A DNA stretch of 64,000 nucleotides from an uncultured Luminiphilus sp. (lineage in GTDB: Bacteria > Pseudomonadota > Gammaproteobacteria > Pseudomonadales > Halieaceae): contig CALSUB010000002.1 in the NCBI GenBank assembly GCA_943789425.1, forward strand, positions 1 to 64,000. Direction: 5' to 3'. The notes under the pieces are model-generated. The model saw only the letters and a list, made by a program, of their open reading frames with translations. It was not told the origin of the DNA and did not search any database. Positions 30,933 to 41,852 of the stretch are shown piece after piece. Numbering within the stretch: the stretch's first letter is position 1; every line of letters begins with the position of its first letter. The position numbers and the translations under genes were made by a program.

Positions 30933-31744
30933 TCTGCAAATCGGGCCATGACTGCCTCGGACTCCGGTTCATTAAAAATCTCGTGGTAGAGGCCCGGCCA
31001 CCAATCCAGCGTTTTATCTTGGGATCCCAATGCCTGAAAAAAGGCGCGTGATCCATCGGGCATGGCCATGACATCTGCTTCCCCATGAGCAATGTAGATC
31101 GGCAAAGTAATGTGCTGCGCGCCCACGATGGCGTCGTCCATTGCACTCAGTAGTTCCATCCCCAACGCGGCGGTGATTTTGCCGTTATAAACCAGAGGAT
31201 CGGCAATATAATCGGCCACGACCGCAGGATCGCGACTGATCTGGTCCGCCTCTAAACTCATCATGCCTATTTTGGGCATGACGGCGCGCAACAGCCGGCC
31301 CAACCAAAGCGTTACGGGTGACACTGCCTCATCTGCGGAAAAGGCCGGGGCAGAGAGCATAGCGCCTCGGTAAGACTGCGCATCCTGAAGTAGTAGGTGC
31401 GCGGCAATTAAACCGCCCATGCTGTGCCCGAGCATAAACGCGGGCGTATCCGGATACCAACCAGTCATCGCATCACGCAACTCGATGAGGGGAGCAAGAT
31501 ACTCACTGAACTGGGCCACATAGGCGCGAGTACCCGGCGACGCACCGTGGCCGATATGATCAGGACCCACGACGGCGATGTTTCTCGCGTTAAAGTAAGC
31601 AGCTAAACGCTCGTACCGCCCCGTATGCTCTGCCAGACCATGTATCAACAAAATGCAGGCTTTTGCCTGTTGTGCCGGCCAATGCCGATACTGAATGCCC
31701 GAAGACAAGGTTTCCATTATGTGATCTCCAACCAACCCGAACAC
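30911..31744 (-). CDS. Alpha/beta hydrolase, monoacylglycerol lipase-like
   Basis: LIHGLAEHTGRYERLA; MLGHSMGGLIAAHLL; GLYHEIFNEPE. Confidence 0.9.
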   Translation of the reverse strand: MFGLVGDHIMETLSSGIQYRHWPAQQAKACILLIHGLAEHTGRYERLAAYFNARNIAVVGPDHIGHGASPGTRAYVAQFSEYLAPLIELRDAMTGWYPDTPAFMLGHSMGGLIAAHLLLQDAQSYRGAMLSAPAFSADEAVSPVTLWLGRLLRAVMPKIGMMSLEADQISRDPAVVADYIADPLVYNGKITAALGMELLSAMDDAIVGAQHITLPIYIAHGEADVMAMPDGSRAFFQALGSQDKTLDWWPGLYHEIFNEPESEAVMARFAEWLEAHL

Positions 31745-31842
31745 GGCTGCTGAGGCGCGCTAAGGCACAACTCCAACCCAATGCCCTTTGTTACGTCACG
31801 TCGCCAACCGTCACACAGTGGCTTTTTAATCCCGCAATCCCG

Positions 31843-32766
31843 CTATGCGACAGGGGCCAGCCAATCAGCATAATCTGCCTGTGCGCCGCGCACTGACTCG
31901 AGATAAATTCGTTGTAAGGTTTCAGTAATAGGCCCGCGTACCCCGGTACCAATCGTGCGGTTATCGACTTCACGAATCGGAACAACCTCAGCCGCCGTAC
32001 CGGTAAAAAAGGCCTCATCTGCAACATAGACTTCATCGCGGGTTATACGCTTTTCCTTCACGGTAAGACCCTGATCTTCTGCGATACGAATAATACTGTC
32101 GCGCGTGATGCCCTCTAAGCAAGAGGTCAGCTCTGGCGTGTACAGCACCCCATTGCGCACCAAGAAGACGTTCTCGCCACTGCCTTCAGCGACGTAACCT
32201 TCGTTATCTAACAGCAGTGCTTCTTCGAAGCCGGCATCCAGTGCTTCCCTCAACGCGAGAATAGAGTTGATATAGTTCCCATTGGCTTTGGCCTTACACA
32301 TGGTGATGTTCACATGGTGCCGCGTGTAACTCGACGTCGCGACACGAATTCCGCGGTTCATTGCTTCCGGGTCCATATACGACGGCCATGCCCACGCGGC
32401 CACCATCACGTGTGTTTTAAGATTATCGGCGCGCAATCCCATTCCCTCCGAACCGAGAAAGCACATCGGACGGATATACGCCTCATCTAACCCGTTGGCA
32501 CGCACCACCTGACGCTGTGCCTCACTCAAAGTCCCTTTGTCAAAGGGCATCTCCATGCGCAAAATGTGGGCGGAACGAAACAAACGATCGGTATGCTCTT
32601 GCAAGCGGAAGATAGCGGCGCCTTGTGAGGTGTTATAAGCACGCACACCCTCGAAAACACCCAGTCCGTAATGGAAGGTATGCGTCAAGACATGCACCTT
32701 CGCTTCTTGCCAGGGCACCATTTCGCCATCGAGCCAGATGTGGCCGGTAAGTTGTGAGAGATCCAT
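31843..32766 (-). CDS. ilvE: Branched-chain amino acid aminotransferase
   Basis: IWLDGEMVPWQEAKVHVLTHTFHYGLGVFEGVRAY; class IV aminotransferase pattern. Confidence 0.96.
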   Translation of the reverse strand: MDLSQLTGHIWLDGEMVPWQEAKVHVLTHTFHYGLGVFEGVRAYNTSQGAAIFRLQEHTDRLFRSAHILRMEMPFDKGTLSEAQRQVVRANGLDEAYIRPMCFLGSEGMGLRADNLKTHVMVAAWAWPSYMDPEAMNRGIRVATSSYTRHHVNITMCKAKANGNYINSILALREALDAGFEEALLLDNEGYVAEGSGENVFLVRNGVLYTPELTSCLEGITRDSIIRIAEDQGLTVKEKRITRDEVYVADEAFFTGTAAEVVPIREVDNRTIGTGVRGPITETLQRIYLESVRGAQADYADWLAPVA

Positions 32767-32800
32767 ACTACGTCCTTAATCGCGCCACCAAGGCCCGATT

Positions 32801-35695
32801 CTATGTTGCTTGAAGACCGGGCAATAATGCCTCTGTCACCCGTTTTACCTGTTCGCGACCCGCCGCATGCTCGGACGCCTCAACCTGTGTGTCTGCACCT
32901 TGCAGCGCCAGCCCGTGTAATGCACTTCGGTAGATCAAATAACGGCTCGACAGCACAGCCGCCTGATCCGCACTTAAGACTCCCACTTGTTCGAGGGTTT
33001 CCAATAAACGGATCACATCTGACCACTGCGCCAACGCTGGATACTCAGACGCATGAGCTAGCACAAGGTATTGCACCACAAATTCGATGTCGACAATACC
33101 ACCTTGATCACGCTTGATATCAAAGCGCTCACCGCCGCGGTTCATCAATGACTGCTCAGTCAGCATTTTGTGCCGCATGTCTCGCACGGCTGCTGACAAT
33201 GCGGGCGCTTCCCGAGGCATGATCAGTACCTCTCGACGCAGTTGCTCCAGCGACGCCCTCAGAGAGGGGTCACCCGCGACCGTGCGGCTGCGCACCAAAG
33301 CCTGATGCTCCCACGTCCATGCAGATTCGAGTTGATAACGTCTGAAGCCGGTGAGGGTCGTGGCAACCAACCCAGAATCCCCGTCAGGACGCAGTCGAAG
33401 ATCCACCTCGTACAACCTTCCTGAAAACGTTTGCGCCGACAGCACATGGGTCACCCGCTGAGCGAGTCGCGTGTAAAAGCGGCTATTGTCGATCACTTTA
33501 GGACCAGCGGTTTGTCCGTCCGCACCATTAAAAATAAAAACCAAATCAAGATCTGACCCATAACTCAACTCAATGCCACCTAATTTCCCATAGGCCATTA
33601 CTGCGAATCCAACCTGCTCTGCTTGAGGCTCTCCATAGCGTTGCACCAGCTCAGCACGAGCAACTGCGATCGCTTGCTCGATCATCACCTCAGCGAGAAA
33701 GGTCAAATTGTCACTCACTTGCATCACTGGGAGCGTGCCAGATAGCTCACTGGCGGCGACTCGCAATATTGCGCCCTCCTTGATGCGGCTTAATGCGCCC
33801 ATCTGCCCTTCCAAATCCTCCTCCGGAATCCGCAGCAGCTGTTGCCGTACCAACCCTTTTATTTCGTCGCGACTCGGTGCGCTGAAAAGTTGTGCCTCAT
33901 GAAGCAACTCATCCAATAGTTCCGGGCGCGACGCCAAGCGGTCAGCCACCCAAGTGCTGGCCGCAACAAGGGACAGCAAATGTTTCAAGGCGGCAGGGTT
34001 TTCCTGTAGTAACACGAGATAGGCACTGCGTCGGCAAACGGCCCTCACAAAGGGTAACGCCCGTGTTAAGGCAACGTCTGGGTTGGATTCGTGGGCAGCC
34101 ATCTCGCACAGCAGCGGCAAAAATGCTTCAAAGCGCTGACGGCCCTCCCCTTGTAAGCTCGCCACCCAAGGACTATCAAGCAATGACCCCACCGTCTCCC
34201 ATGTGAGATCAGATTGTCGATAACCCAATGTCGTCAGCGTCTCCGCACTGAGCGCAGAAAAGCGCGTTCGGGATGCAACAAGTTCATCGCTCGACGAGTC
34301 ATTTGGGTCGGCAATCAGATCACTAAACACCGCATCGACCTCGCTGCGCGCAGTAACGAGGTCGCGCTCGAGCGCTTCCCACGAAGCGTACCCCACTAAG
34401 ACAGCCAATTTGGCCTTGTCGAGTAGCTCAGTCGGCAAGGCTTGAGTCTGTCGATCAGCCATCCCTTGGAGCCCGTGTTCCACTCGTCGGAGCAAACGAT
34501 AATGATCAGATAAATGCCTGGCCTGTTGAGCTGACAAGACCTCAGCCTGCATCAAGGCCTGCAGGGTCGGCAGGAGTGATTGCAAACGCAGCGCGGGCAT
34601 GCGCCCCCCATGAATTAGCTGCAGACTCTGCGCAATAAATTCAATTTCGCGGATACCTCCTGAACCGCGTTTCACGTCCGCCTCTATCCTTAAACGGGTC
34701 ACCTCAGCACGCATCATCGACTTCATGCTCCGCAGGGCCGAAATGACTGAAAAATCCGTATAGCGCCGATAGACAAAGGCAGACAGCATGGACATCAAGC
34801 TGGTTTTTGCTGCGGCAGTGCCGGTAATGGGGCGCGCTTTCACCATTGCATAGCGCTCCCAATCACGCCCCTGCTCCTGATAATAGAGCTCTAATGCGCT
34901 GAAAGCGCCGACCAATGCACCGCTGTCACCATAGGGCCTTAATCGCATGTCGACTCGGAACGCAAAACCGTCTTCGGTCACCGCGTCGAGTAGACGAATC
35001 ACCAGCTGTCCCAGTCGCACAAAGTACGTTTGATTGTCGAGCCGCTGCTTACCCCCCTTTGTCTCACCCGCCTCGGGATAGGCGAAAATGAGATCGATAT
35101 CAGAAGACAGATTTAATTCGTTGCCACCGAGCTTGCCCATTGCCAACACCACCAAGGACTGCTCGTCGCCGGACTCTTGACCGATCGGTAAACCGTATTT
35201 CGGCCGCAGCACCCCCACAGCGAAAGCGACCGCAGCACGAACACAACAATCGGCAAGGCCACTCAACTCAACGAAGGTGTCTTCCACTGTGGCTAACTGC
35301 GCTGCTTCGCGCCAGAGCATGCGTACCAAATGCCGATGTCGAAACGTGCGCAAAGCCGCGAGATATTCAGGTTCAGTGGCGTCGGGCCCATGCAGGGTCG
35401 CGAAGGCCGCATCCCATCGATCCGCCGTCCAGTCGCGCGTTACCAGCAAGGTGCCGTCATCAAGTGCATCGCGCAGCCAAGCAGATTGCCGGCCAGCTTG
35501 GTCGACGAAAAAATCACTGCTGGCCATCAAAGTGCGGAAAGCCCTCAACTGATCAGTCGCCGCAACGACCTCACAAAGGGCTTCATAAGCGTTGTCGCCC
35601 ACTCGAGCAATCAATCGTACTGCTGATGCGCTGACGCTGTCGTCAAACCAATCTGGCGCTAGCGCATCGGTTGCAGGAGCGATCGGAGGTGGCAT
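32801..35695 (-). CDS. glnE: Bifunctional glutamine synthetase adenylyltransferase/deadenylase
   Basis: Two nucleotidyltransferase domains (MGKLGGNELNLSSDIDLIFAY; YGKLGGIELSYGSDLDLVFIF); 964 aa. Confidence 0.97.
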   Translation of the reverse strand: MPPPIAPATDALAPDWFDDSVSASAVRLIARVGDNAYEALCEVVAATDQLRAFRTLMASSDFFVDQAGRQSAWLRDALDDGTLLVTRDWTADRWDAAFATLHGPDATEPEYLAALRTFRHRHLVRMLWREAAQLATVEDTFVELSGLADCCVRAAVAFAVGVLRPKYGLPIGQESGDEQSLVVLAMGKLGGNELNLSSDIDLIFAYPEAGETKGGKQRLDNQTYFVRLGQLVIRLLDAVTEDGFAFRVDMRLRPYGDSGALVGAFSALELYYQEQGRDWERYAMVKARPITGTAAAKTSLMSMLSAFVYRRYTDFSVISALRSMKSMMRAEVTRLRIEADVKRGSGGIREIEFIAQSLQLIHGGRMPALRLQSLLPTLQALMQAEVLSAQQARHLSDHYRLLRRVEHGLQGMADRQTQALPTELLDKAKLAVLVGYASWEALERDLVTARSEVDAVFSDLIADPNDSSSDELVASRTRFSALSAETLTTLGYRQSDLTWETVGSLLDSPWVASLQGEGRQRFEAFLPLLCEMAAHESNPDVALTRALPFVRAVCRRSAYLVLLQENPAALKHLLSLVAASTWVADRLASRPELLDELLHEAQLFSAPSRDEIKGLVRQQLLRIPEEDLEGQMGALSRIKEGAILRVAASELSGTLPVMQVSDNLTFLAEVMIEQAIAVARAELVQRYGEPQAEQVGFAVMAYGKLGGIELSYGSDLDLVFIFNGADGQTAGPKVIDNSRFYTRLAQRVTHVLSAQTFSGRLYEVDLRLRPDGDSGLVATTLTGFRRYQLESAWTWEHQALVRSRTVAGDPSLRASLEQLRREVLIMPREAPALSAAVRDMRHKMLTEQSLMNRGGERFDIKRDQGGIVDIEFVVQYLVLAHASEYPALAQWSDVIRLLETLEQVGVLSADQAAVLSSRYLIYRSALHGLALQGADTQVEASEHAAGREQVKRVTEALLPGLQAT

Positions 35696-35795
35696 TCAAC
35701 ATTCCTGTGGTGGCAGCGCTTCTTCGGGCTCAACTTTGCCGCACGTCGTCCGACTAGCCTATCGGTAACGCGAGATGGCTGCCAGTCGGATCCCG

Positions 35796-35822
35796 CCGTT
35801 GTCTTCCGACGACGGTTTTTTT
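35796..35822 (+). terminator. Rho-independent terminator-like hairpin in glnE-argA divergent region
   Basis: CCGTTGTC-TTCC-GACGACGG-TTTTTTT: 8-bp stem with one T.G wobble, 4-nt loop, 7-T tract. Confidence 0.75.
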
Positions 35823-35929
35823 ACTCTTTCTCGAGGTGTCATGACTCAGGTAGGATGCCATCCCCCAGAGGAACAGCGGACTTAACATAGCGTTAGTGGG
35901 TCACAGCACACGCATACCATTAGGTAATC

Positions 35930-37237
35930 ATGACTTCAGAAGACAGCAACATCGCATGGTTTCGTTATACGGGCCCCTATATCAAGGCACACCGGGGGCG
36001 AACGTTTGTCGTTTATCTCGGCAGTGGCGCACTCGACACGCCGCGATGCGTCACACTGGTTCATGACTTAGCGTTGCTGCATTCTCTCGGGGTGCGCCTC
36101 GTACTCGTCCACGCCACACGCGAAGCCATAGGCGAGAAGCTGGCCGCAAATGATACAGCTGAGCAGTTTCATCACGGTGTCCGCATTACCGACGATGACA
36201 CGCTGGCCATTGCGAGCGAAGCAGCGTCACATCAACGGCTACACTTAGAGCGCATGATGTCGACAGGGCTGCCCAATACCCCACTGCTGGGCGCACGGTT
36301 ACGTGTGATCAGTGGCAACTTTGTTACCGCGCGTCCACTGGGTATCTATGATGGCGTTGACTATCTTCACAGCGGTGCGGTTCGAAGAGTGGATGCCGAA
36401 GGCATCGTGTCGGTGCTCGACAATGACGCGATTGCCCTCATTTCACCATTGGGCTACTCGCCGGCAGGGGAGCTTTTCAGCGTCAGTGCGAGTGAAGTCG
36501 CAGAAGCCGTCGCGGTGGCGATCGGCGCAGATAAACTGCTATTCCTCGATCGATACGAGGGGCTTATGACCGCCGACGGCCAGCTGATCCGTCAATGCAC
36601 CGTCGCCGCAGCAGAACAACTGATCATCAATGATCAAGAGCAAAAGCGGCTCCGAGACGCCGCCTGTCGCGCCTGTAGCGCCGGGGTAGACCGCAGCCAT
36701 GTCATCAGCTTCGAGCGTGAAGATGCACTGATGGAAGAATTGTTCACCCATGACGGATCCGGCACGCTGATCGCGCAAAATCAGTATGAGCAAGCCAGAC
36801 GCGCGCACATAGACGACATCGCGAGCATTGTAGAACTGATCCGTCCGCTGGAGGACAGTGGCGCCTTAGTCAGAAGGTCCCGGGAGCGGCTCGAAGAAGA
36901 AATCGGCCACTTTTCAATTCTTGAGCGCGATGGCAGAGTAATTGCCTGCGCGGCACTCTATGCTTACCCGAACGAAGCGGTGGGCGAAATCGCCTGTGTG
37001 GCAACCCACCCCGATTACCGGCGCGCCGGACGAGCCGAGCAACTGCTTCAAGCGCTGCTGGGCCAGGCCGCAGAGCACGCTCTGACGCACGTTTTTGCGC
37101 TCACCACACAGACGACTCATTGGTTTCTTGAGCAAGGCTTTGCGCCAACCACGCAAGACGCATTGCCGGTCGAGAAACAACAACTGTATAACTGGCAGCG
37201 TAATGCAGCCGTCCTGGTAAGGCCGGTATCACACTGA
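35930..37237 (+). CDS. argA: Amino-acid N-acetyltransferase (N-acetylglutamate synthase)
   Basis: Kinase-like N-terminal domain plus C-terminal GNAT (IACVATHPDYRRAGRAEQLL). Confidence 0.95.
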   Translation: MTSEDSNIAWFRYTGPYIKAHRGRTFVVYLGSGALDTPRCVTLVHDLALLHSLGVRLVLVHATREAIGEKLAANDTAEQFHHGVRITDDDTLAIASEAASHQRLHLERMMSTGLPNTPLLGARLRVISGNFVTARPLGIYDGVDYLHSGAVRRVDAEGIVSVLDNDAIALISPLGYSPAGELFSVSASEVAEAVAVAIGADKLLFLDRYEGLMTADGQLIRQCTVAAAEQLIINDQEQKRLRDAACRACSAGVDRSHVISFEREDALMEELFTHDGSGTLIAQNQYEQARRAHIDDIASIVELIRPLEDSGALVRRSRERLEEEIGHFSILERDGRVIACAALYAYPNEAVGEIACVATHPDYRRAGRAEQLLQALLGQAAEHALTHVFALTTQTTHWFLEQGFAPTTQDALPVEKQQLYNWQRNAAVLVRPVSH

Positions 37238-37290
37238 ATGACCGCCAGTGATAAGCTGACCCTCGTTTTTTTAACACTTGGGAGAATTCA

Positions 37291-39132
37291 ATGCCCCAAT
37301 ACCGATCCCGCACTTCAACCGCTGGACGTAATATGGCAGGTGCTCGCGCGCTATGGCGGGCCACTGGCATGCAAGATGGTGACTTTGAAAAGCCGATCAT
37401 TGCGGTGGTTAATTCATTCACTCAGTTTGTACCCGGGCACGTGCACCTTAAAGACCTTGGGCAGCTCGTCGCACGAGAAATCGAGGCATCCGGTGGCGTC
37501 GCTAAAGAATTTAATACCATTGCCGTCGACGATGGCATCGCGATGGGCCATGACGGGATGCTCTACAGCTTGCCCTCTCGTGACCTCATTGCGGATTCGG
37601 TCGAGTACATGGTCAATGCACACTGCGCCGATGCCATGGTGTGTATTTCTAACTGCGATAAAATCACACCGGGGATGCTCAATGCGGCCATGCGCCTCAA
37701 TATTCCGGTGATATTCGTCTCGGGTGGCCCAATGGAAGCAGGAAAAACCGCCCTATCAGAGCACAAACTCGATTTAGTGGATGCAATGGTTATTGCCGCT
37801 GACTCGAGTGCCGATGACGAGACAGTAGAAGCTTATGAGCGTTCAGCTTGTCCCACCTGCGGTTCATGCTCCGGCATGTTCACAGCCAACTCGATGAATT
37901 GCCTCACCGAGGCGCTGGGCTTAAGTTTACCGGGCAATGGCTCGCTACTCGCCACACATGCCGACCGTGAGCAGCTTTTCCTGCGGGCTGGACGTTTGAT
38001 TGTAGAGGTCGCTAAGCGCTGGTACGAGCAGGATGACAAGACCGCCCTGCCTAGAGAAATTGCCAGTAAAAAAGCCTTTGAAAATGCCATGACACTCGAT
38101 GTTGCGATGGGCGGATCAACCAATACGATCCTACACCTGCTCGCAGCAGCACAAGAGGCGGGGGTGGACTTTGATATGGCAGACATCGACACGCTATCGC
38201 GCAAAGTGCCACAGCTGTGCAAAGTCGCTCCGAGCACGCCGCTCTATCACATGGAGGATGTGCACCGCGCCGGCGGCGTAATGGCGATTCTTGGCGAACT
38301 GGCGCGCGGTAACTTACTGCACCTCGATTGCCCCACGGTCCACAGTGATAGCCTGGCCAGCGCATTATCAGACTGGGATATTATGCAAACCGAGCGCGAC
38401 GATGTGCGCACACTGTATGCGGCGGGCCCCGCTGGCATCCCTACCCAACAAGCCTTCAGTCAGGCAGTACGCTGGCCAACACTGGATACCGATCGACACT
38501 CGGGCTGTGTCAGGGATATGGCGCACGCTTACTCACAAGAGGGCGGGCTCGCTGTGCTGTTTGGCAATATCGCTGAGTCGGGCTGCGTGGTCAAAACGGC
38601 TGGCGTCGATGATGCTTCGTTATGCTTTAGTGGCCCCGCATATATTTGCGAAAGCCAAGAAGCCGCCGTCAGCGACATTCTCGAAGATCGGGTAAAAGCG
38701 GGGGACGTGGTTGTCATCCGCTACGAGGGGCCGCGTGGCGGGCCCGGTATGCAGGAGATGCTTTACCCCACCAGTTACCTCAAATCCAAAGATTTGGGTA
38801 AAGCCTGCGCCCTGATTACAGATGGCCGCTTCTCGGGCGGTACATCAGGGTTATCCATAGGGCATGTTTCACCCGAGGCGGCAGCGGGCGGGGCAATCGC
38901 CCTGATCGAACCCGGCGATACCATTGAGATTGATATCCCTGCGCGGCAGATCAATGTTCTGCTCGATGAAGCCACGCTAGCATTGCGGCGAGACGCCATG
39001 AATGACCGGGCGAGAGGATGGAAGCCAGTCGATGAGCGACCCAGAAAAGTCTCTACTGCGCTCAAAGTTTATGCCAGCATGGTCACCAGTGCTGACAAAG
39101 GCGCCATTCGCGACAGCAGTCTGATTGACTGA
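37291..39132 (+). CDS. ilvD: Dihydroxy-acid dehydratase
   Basis: [64 protein letters not shown]. Confidence 0.97.
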   Translation: MPQYRSRTSTAGRNMAGARALWRATGMQDGDFEKPIIAVVNSFTQFVPGHVHLKDLGQLVAREIEASGGVAKEFNTIAVDDGIAMGHDGMLYSLPSRDLIADSVEYMVNAHCADAMVCISNCDKITPGMLNAAMRLNIPVIFVSGGPMEAGKTALSEHKLDLVDAMVIAADSSADDETVEAYERSACPTCGSCSGMFTANSMNCLTEALGLSLPGNGSLLATHADREQLFLRAGRLIVEVAKRWYEQDDKTALPREIASKKAFENAMTLDVAMGGSTNTILHLLAAAQEAGVDFDMADIDTLSRKVPQLCKVAPSTPLYHMEDVHRAGGVMAILGELARGNLLHLDCPTVHSDSLASALSDWDIMQTERDDVRTLYAAGPAGIPTQQAFSQAVRWPTLDTDRHSGCVRDMAHAYSQEGGLAVLFGNIAESGCVVKTAGVDDASLCFSGPAYICESQEAAVSDILEDRVKAGDVVVIRYEGPRGGPGMQEMLYPTSYLKSKDLGKACALITDGRFSGGTSGLSIGHVSPEAAAGGAIALIEPGDTIEIDIPARQINVLLDEATLALRRDAMNDRARGWKPVDERPRKVSTALKVYASMVTSADKGAIRDSSLID

Positions 39133-39145
39133 CGGATAGTCCGCA

Positions 39146-39964
39146 TTAATCCACGCCCGCAAGTTGGGCGAGGTCGTCGCGTAAGGCGCTGAGCCGTCGC
39201 TTTAACTTGTTGTCTTGCTTGCTGCTGCGCTGAATGAGCACGTCGCGAACGAGTTGCAGGATCACCTCGCCATTATGTTCAATGCCTTCTCGGTAGGCGG
39301 GAAGTTGCGCCTCATCGCGACCGGCGATCAGTGCTCGCACCTGTTGCGGCCAGTCGGCGCTATCCGCAATGAGAATCTCCGATAACGTCGTAATCCAGAC
39401 CCGTCGATCCGCTAACCAAAACGTGTCCAGTCTTGTCATTTCTGCCACGCCGGTGCTAATCCGCTCTGTCTGTCGATCGGATAGCGGCCCAAGGTAGTCC
39501 GACATTTGCTCGTCAAAACGCTCGGCAATGTCCACGCGATAGTCCTCGTCATCCCGAGCTAATCGGTCTGCTTCCAATTCCTCTTGTTTAGCGAGCAAAA
39601 CCTCGACAAAGTTCTGGCGCTGCGAGCGATCGAGCGTTTGTCCTGTGCTCAACAACAAATCTAGAAAGGGACCTTGAATCCGGTTAGCGGCCGCCTCTAT
39701 TCTGGCCGCCATTAAGCGTGCCGACTCAACTGGTACGCCCTCGTCAAGAATAACCAAAGTGTCATCAAGCAGCGTGACATAACTGGGCAACTCTTCTTGA
39801 CGGTGCCAAGACAATAAGTCGTCGAGTCGCTCATCAAATTGTGCCTGTTGATCACGACTCAAAGAAACGTAATCGTCGAGATACCAACGAATAACAATAT
39901 CGACTCGGTTATAAATAAATTGGGTCGCGGAACAGCCCGATACTAAGCACAGTATCAGACACAT
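39146..39964 (-). CDS. DUF6279-like lipoprotein
   Basis: Lipobox-like LVSGC, then FIYNRVDIVIRWYLDDYVSLSRDQQAQFDERLDDLLSWHRQEELP. Start reassigned from 40159. Confidence 0.78.
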   Translation of the reverse strand: MCLILCLVSGCSATQFIYNRVDIVIRWYLDDYVSLSRDQQAQFDERLDDLLSWHRQEELPSYVTLLDDTLVILDEGVPVESARLMAARIEAAANRIQGPFLDLLLSTGQTLDRSQRQNFVEVLLAKQEELEADRLARDDEDYRVDIAERFDEQMSDYLGPLSDRQTERISTGVAEMTRLDTFWLADRRVWITTLSEILIADSADWPQQVRALIAGRDEAQLPAYREGIEHNGEVILQLVRDVLIQRSSKQDNKLKRRLSALRDDLAQLAGVD

Positions 39965-40023
39965 GAGCAGCCTCAATGAGCGGCCAGTGCGGCCGCGCGT
40001 ACCGGTTGCGCGATGAGGTTCGG

Positions 40024-41700
40024 TCAAGCCGCGTTGGCAGTGATCAATCCCCGGCCGTCTAGAGCAGACAGAATAGCCGCTAGTGATGCGTGCACGATGT
40101 CGTGACTTCGACCGACGCCGCAGGGCCGCTCGCCATCGATATTGAGCTGGACGTAACACACTGCCTCCGCATCGGCGCTCTGCCCTAAGGTGTGCTCAGA
40201 ATACTCTACTACCACGATGTGTCGACCCGTGACGGACTCCATGGCCTGCACAAAGGCATCGACTACGCCATTTCCTTTACCACTGAGCGTAACGTCACCG
40301 CTTGGCCCTGCCAACGTAACCTCTAAACCATCGCTGCCGTCTTGTCTTAATAACTGGTAATTCCCAAGCTGCCATCGATCGGCAGTCATTAAATAAGTTT
40401 GCTGAAAAAGCGCATAGATCTCGCCAGAGGACACCTCTGCTTCGCTGTCTTCTGCTAAATCTTGCACCGCAGTACTGAAATCGACCTGCAACCAGCGGGG
40501 TAACTCGAGACCATAATCTCGCCGCAATACATGGGCGACGCCGCCCTTGCCCGATTGGCTGTTGATTCTAATCACTTCCTGATACGTCCGCCCGATATCA
40601 GCGGGATCGATCGGTAAATAAGCGACATCCCAACCGCTGTCAGCGTCACGCTTGGACAGGCATTTGTGAATAGCGTCCTGATGGCTACCCGAAAAGGCGG
40701 TAAACACCAACTCACCCGCGTAAGGGTGTCTAGGATGAACCGGTAATTGGGTGCACTCCCGCGCCACCGTGCAGATCTCATCCATATGAGTGAAATCAAG
40801 TTTGGGGTCGACCCCTTGGCTATACAGGTTCATCGCCATGGTAAGAATGTCCATGTTGCCGGTGCGCTCACCATTGCCAAGCAACGTGCCCTCTACCCGA
40901 TCAGCGCCCGCCATCAAACCCAATTCAGAAGCGGCTACTGCGCACCCTCGATCGTTGTGCGTATGCAACGACAAAATTAACGATTCGCGGTGACGCACGT
41001 GATCGCTGAACCATTCTATTTGATCGGCATAGATATTAGGTGTGCTCATCTCGACGGTTGCGGGCAGATTGATGATCATCGGATTTTCCGGCGTCGGGCC
41101 CAGTACCGCACTCACCGCGTCACACACCGTCACCGCAAAATCCAACTCGGTGCCAGTGAAGCTTTCTGGACTGTACTCAAAGACCCATTCTGTCTCGGGC
41201 TGGGCTTCAGCAGCGGCCTTCACTAACTGTGCGCCGGTCACGGCAATCTCAGTAATACCGGCTCGATCGAGGCCGAATACGTATTCACGTTGTACCGTAG
41301 AAGTGCTGTTATAAAAATGAACGACCGCCCGGCGCGCACCCGCTAACGCCGCAAAGGTCTTAGTAATCAAATCGGGGCGCGCTTGAGTCAGTACCTGCAC
41401 TGTGACGTCCGCTGGAATGCGGTCCTCCTCGATCAATTTGCGCAAAAAGGCAAAGTCATGGCTAGACGCCGAAGGAAAACCCACTTCGATCTCTTTAAAA
41501 CCAATGGATATCAACAGTTCCCACAAACGAAGTTTCTGTGCCGCGTTCATGGGCTCAACCAAAGCCTGGTTACCATCACGCAGATCGACTGAACACCAAG
41601 AGGGTGCCTGGGTAATCCGCTGATCCGGCCAGCGGCGATCGGGCTTAGCAATCGGCTCAAAAGCGCGGTACTTACGATGGTCAAAGCGCGGCATGCTCAC
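40024..41700 (-). CDS. leuA: 2-isopropylmalate synthase
   Basis: SVDLRDGNQALVEPMNAAQKLRLWELL; LHTHNDRGCAVAASELGLMAGADRVEGTLLGNGERTGN; C-terminal allosteric domain. Confidence 0.96.
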   Translation of the reverse strand: MSMPRFDHRKYRAFEPIAKPDRRWPDQRITQAPSWCSVDLRDGNQALVEPMNAAQKLRLWELLISIGFKEIEVGFPSASSHDFAFLRKLIEEDRIPADVTVQVLTQARPDLITKTFAALAGARRAVVHFYNSTSTVQREYVFGLDRAGITEIAVTGAQLVKAAAEAQPETEWVFEYSPESFTGTELDFAVTVCDAVSAVLGPTPENPMIINLPATVEMSTPNIYADQIEWFSDHVRHRESLILSLHTHNDRGCAVAASELGLMAGADRVEGTLLGNGERTGNMDILTMAMNLYSQGVDPKLDFTHMDEICTVARECTQLPVHPRHPYAGELVFTAFSGSHQDAIHKCLSKRDADSGWDVAYLPIDPADIGRTYQEVIRINSQSGKGGVAHVLRRDYGLELPRWLQVDFSTAVQDLAEDSEAEVSSGEIYALFQQTYLMTADRWQLGNYQLLRQDGSDGLEVTLAGPSGDVTLSGKGNGVVDAFVQAMESVTGRHIVVVEYSEHTLGQSADAEAVCYVQLNIDGERPCGVGRSHDIVHASLAAILSALDGRGLITANAA

Positions 41701-41789
41701 AATGGTCTTCCTAAAGAGGGTTAACGAGCGACGTAGTCTATCCAGCCAGCGCGAGGGATAGTCACTTAAATTTGCGGTAATTCACACAT

Positions 41790-41841
41790 AGTTAGTGATA
41801 TTCGCCAAATTAATAGGATATTATATGTTAAATCACTAACT
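41790..41841. promoter_or_regulatory. Inverted repeat, candidate operator in leuA-Lrp divergent region
   Basis: AGTTAGTGAT (41790-41799) and ATCACTAACT (41832-41841): perfect 10-bp inverted repeat, arm starts 42 bp apart, AT-rich spacer. Confidence 0.7.
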
Positions 41842-41852
41842 TTGAGCGTTTT

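Noticed and set aside
40024-40159. Overlap of DUF6279 ORF (39146-40159) with leuA
   Set aside because: The lipoprotein more plausibly starts at Met 39964 just before its signal peptide/lipobox, removing the overlap.
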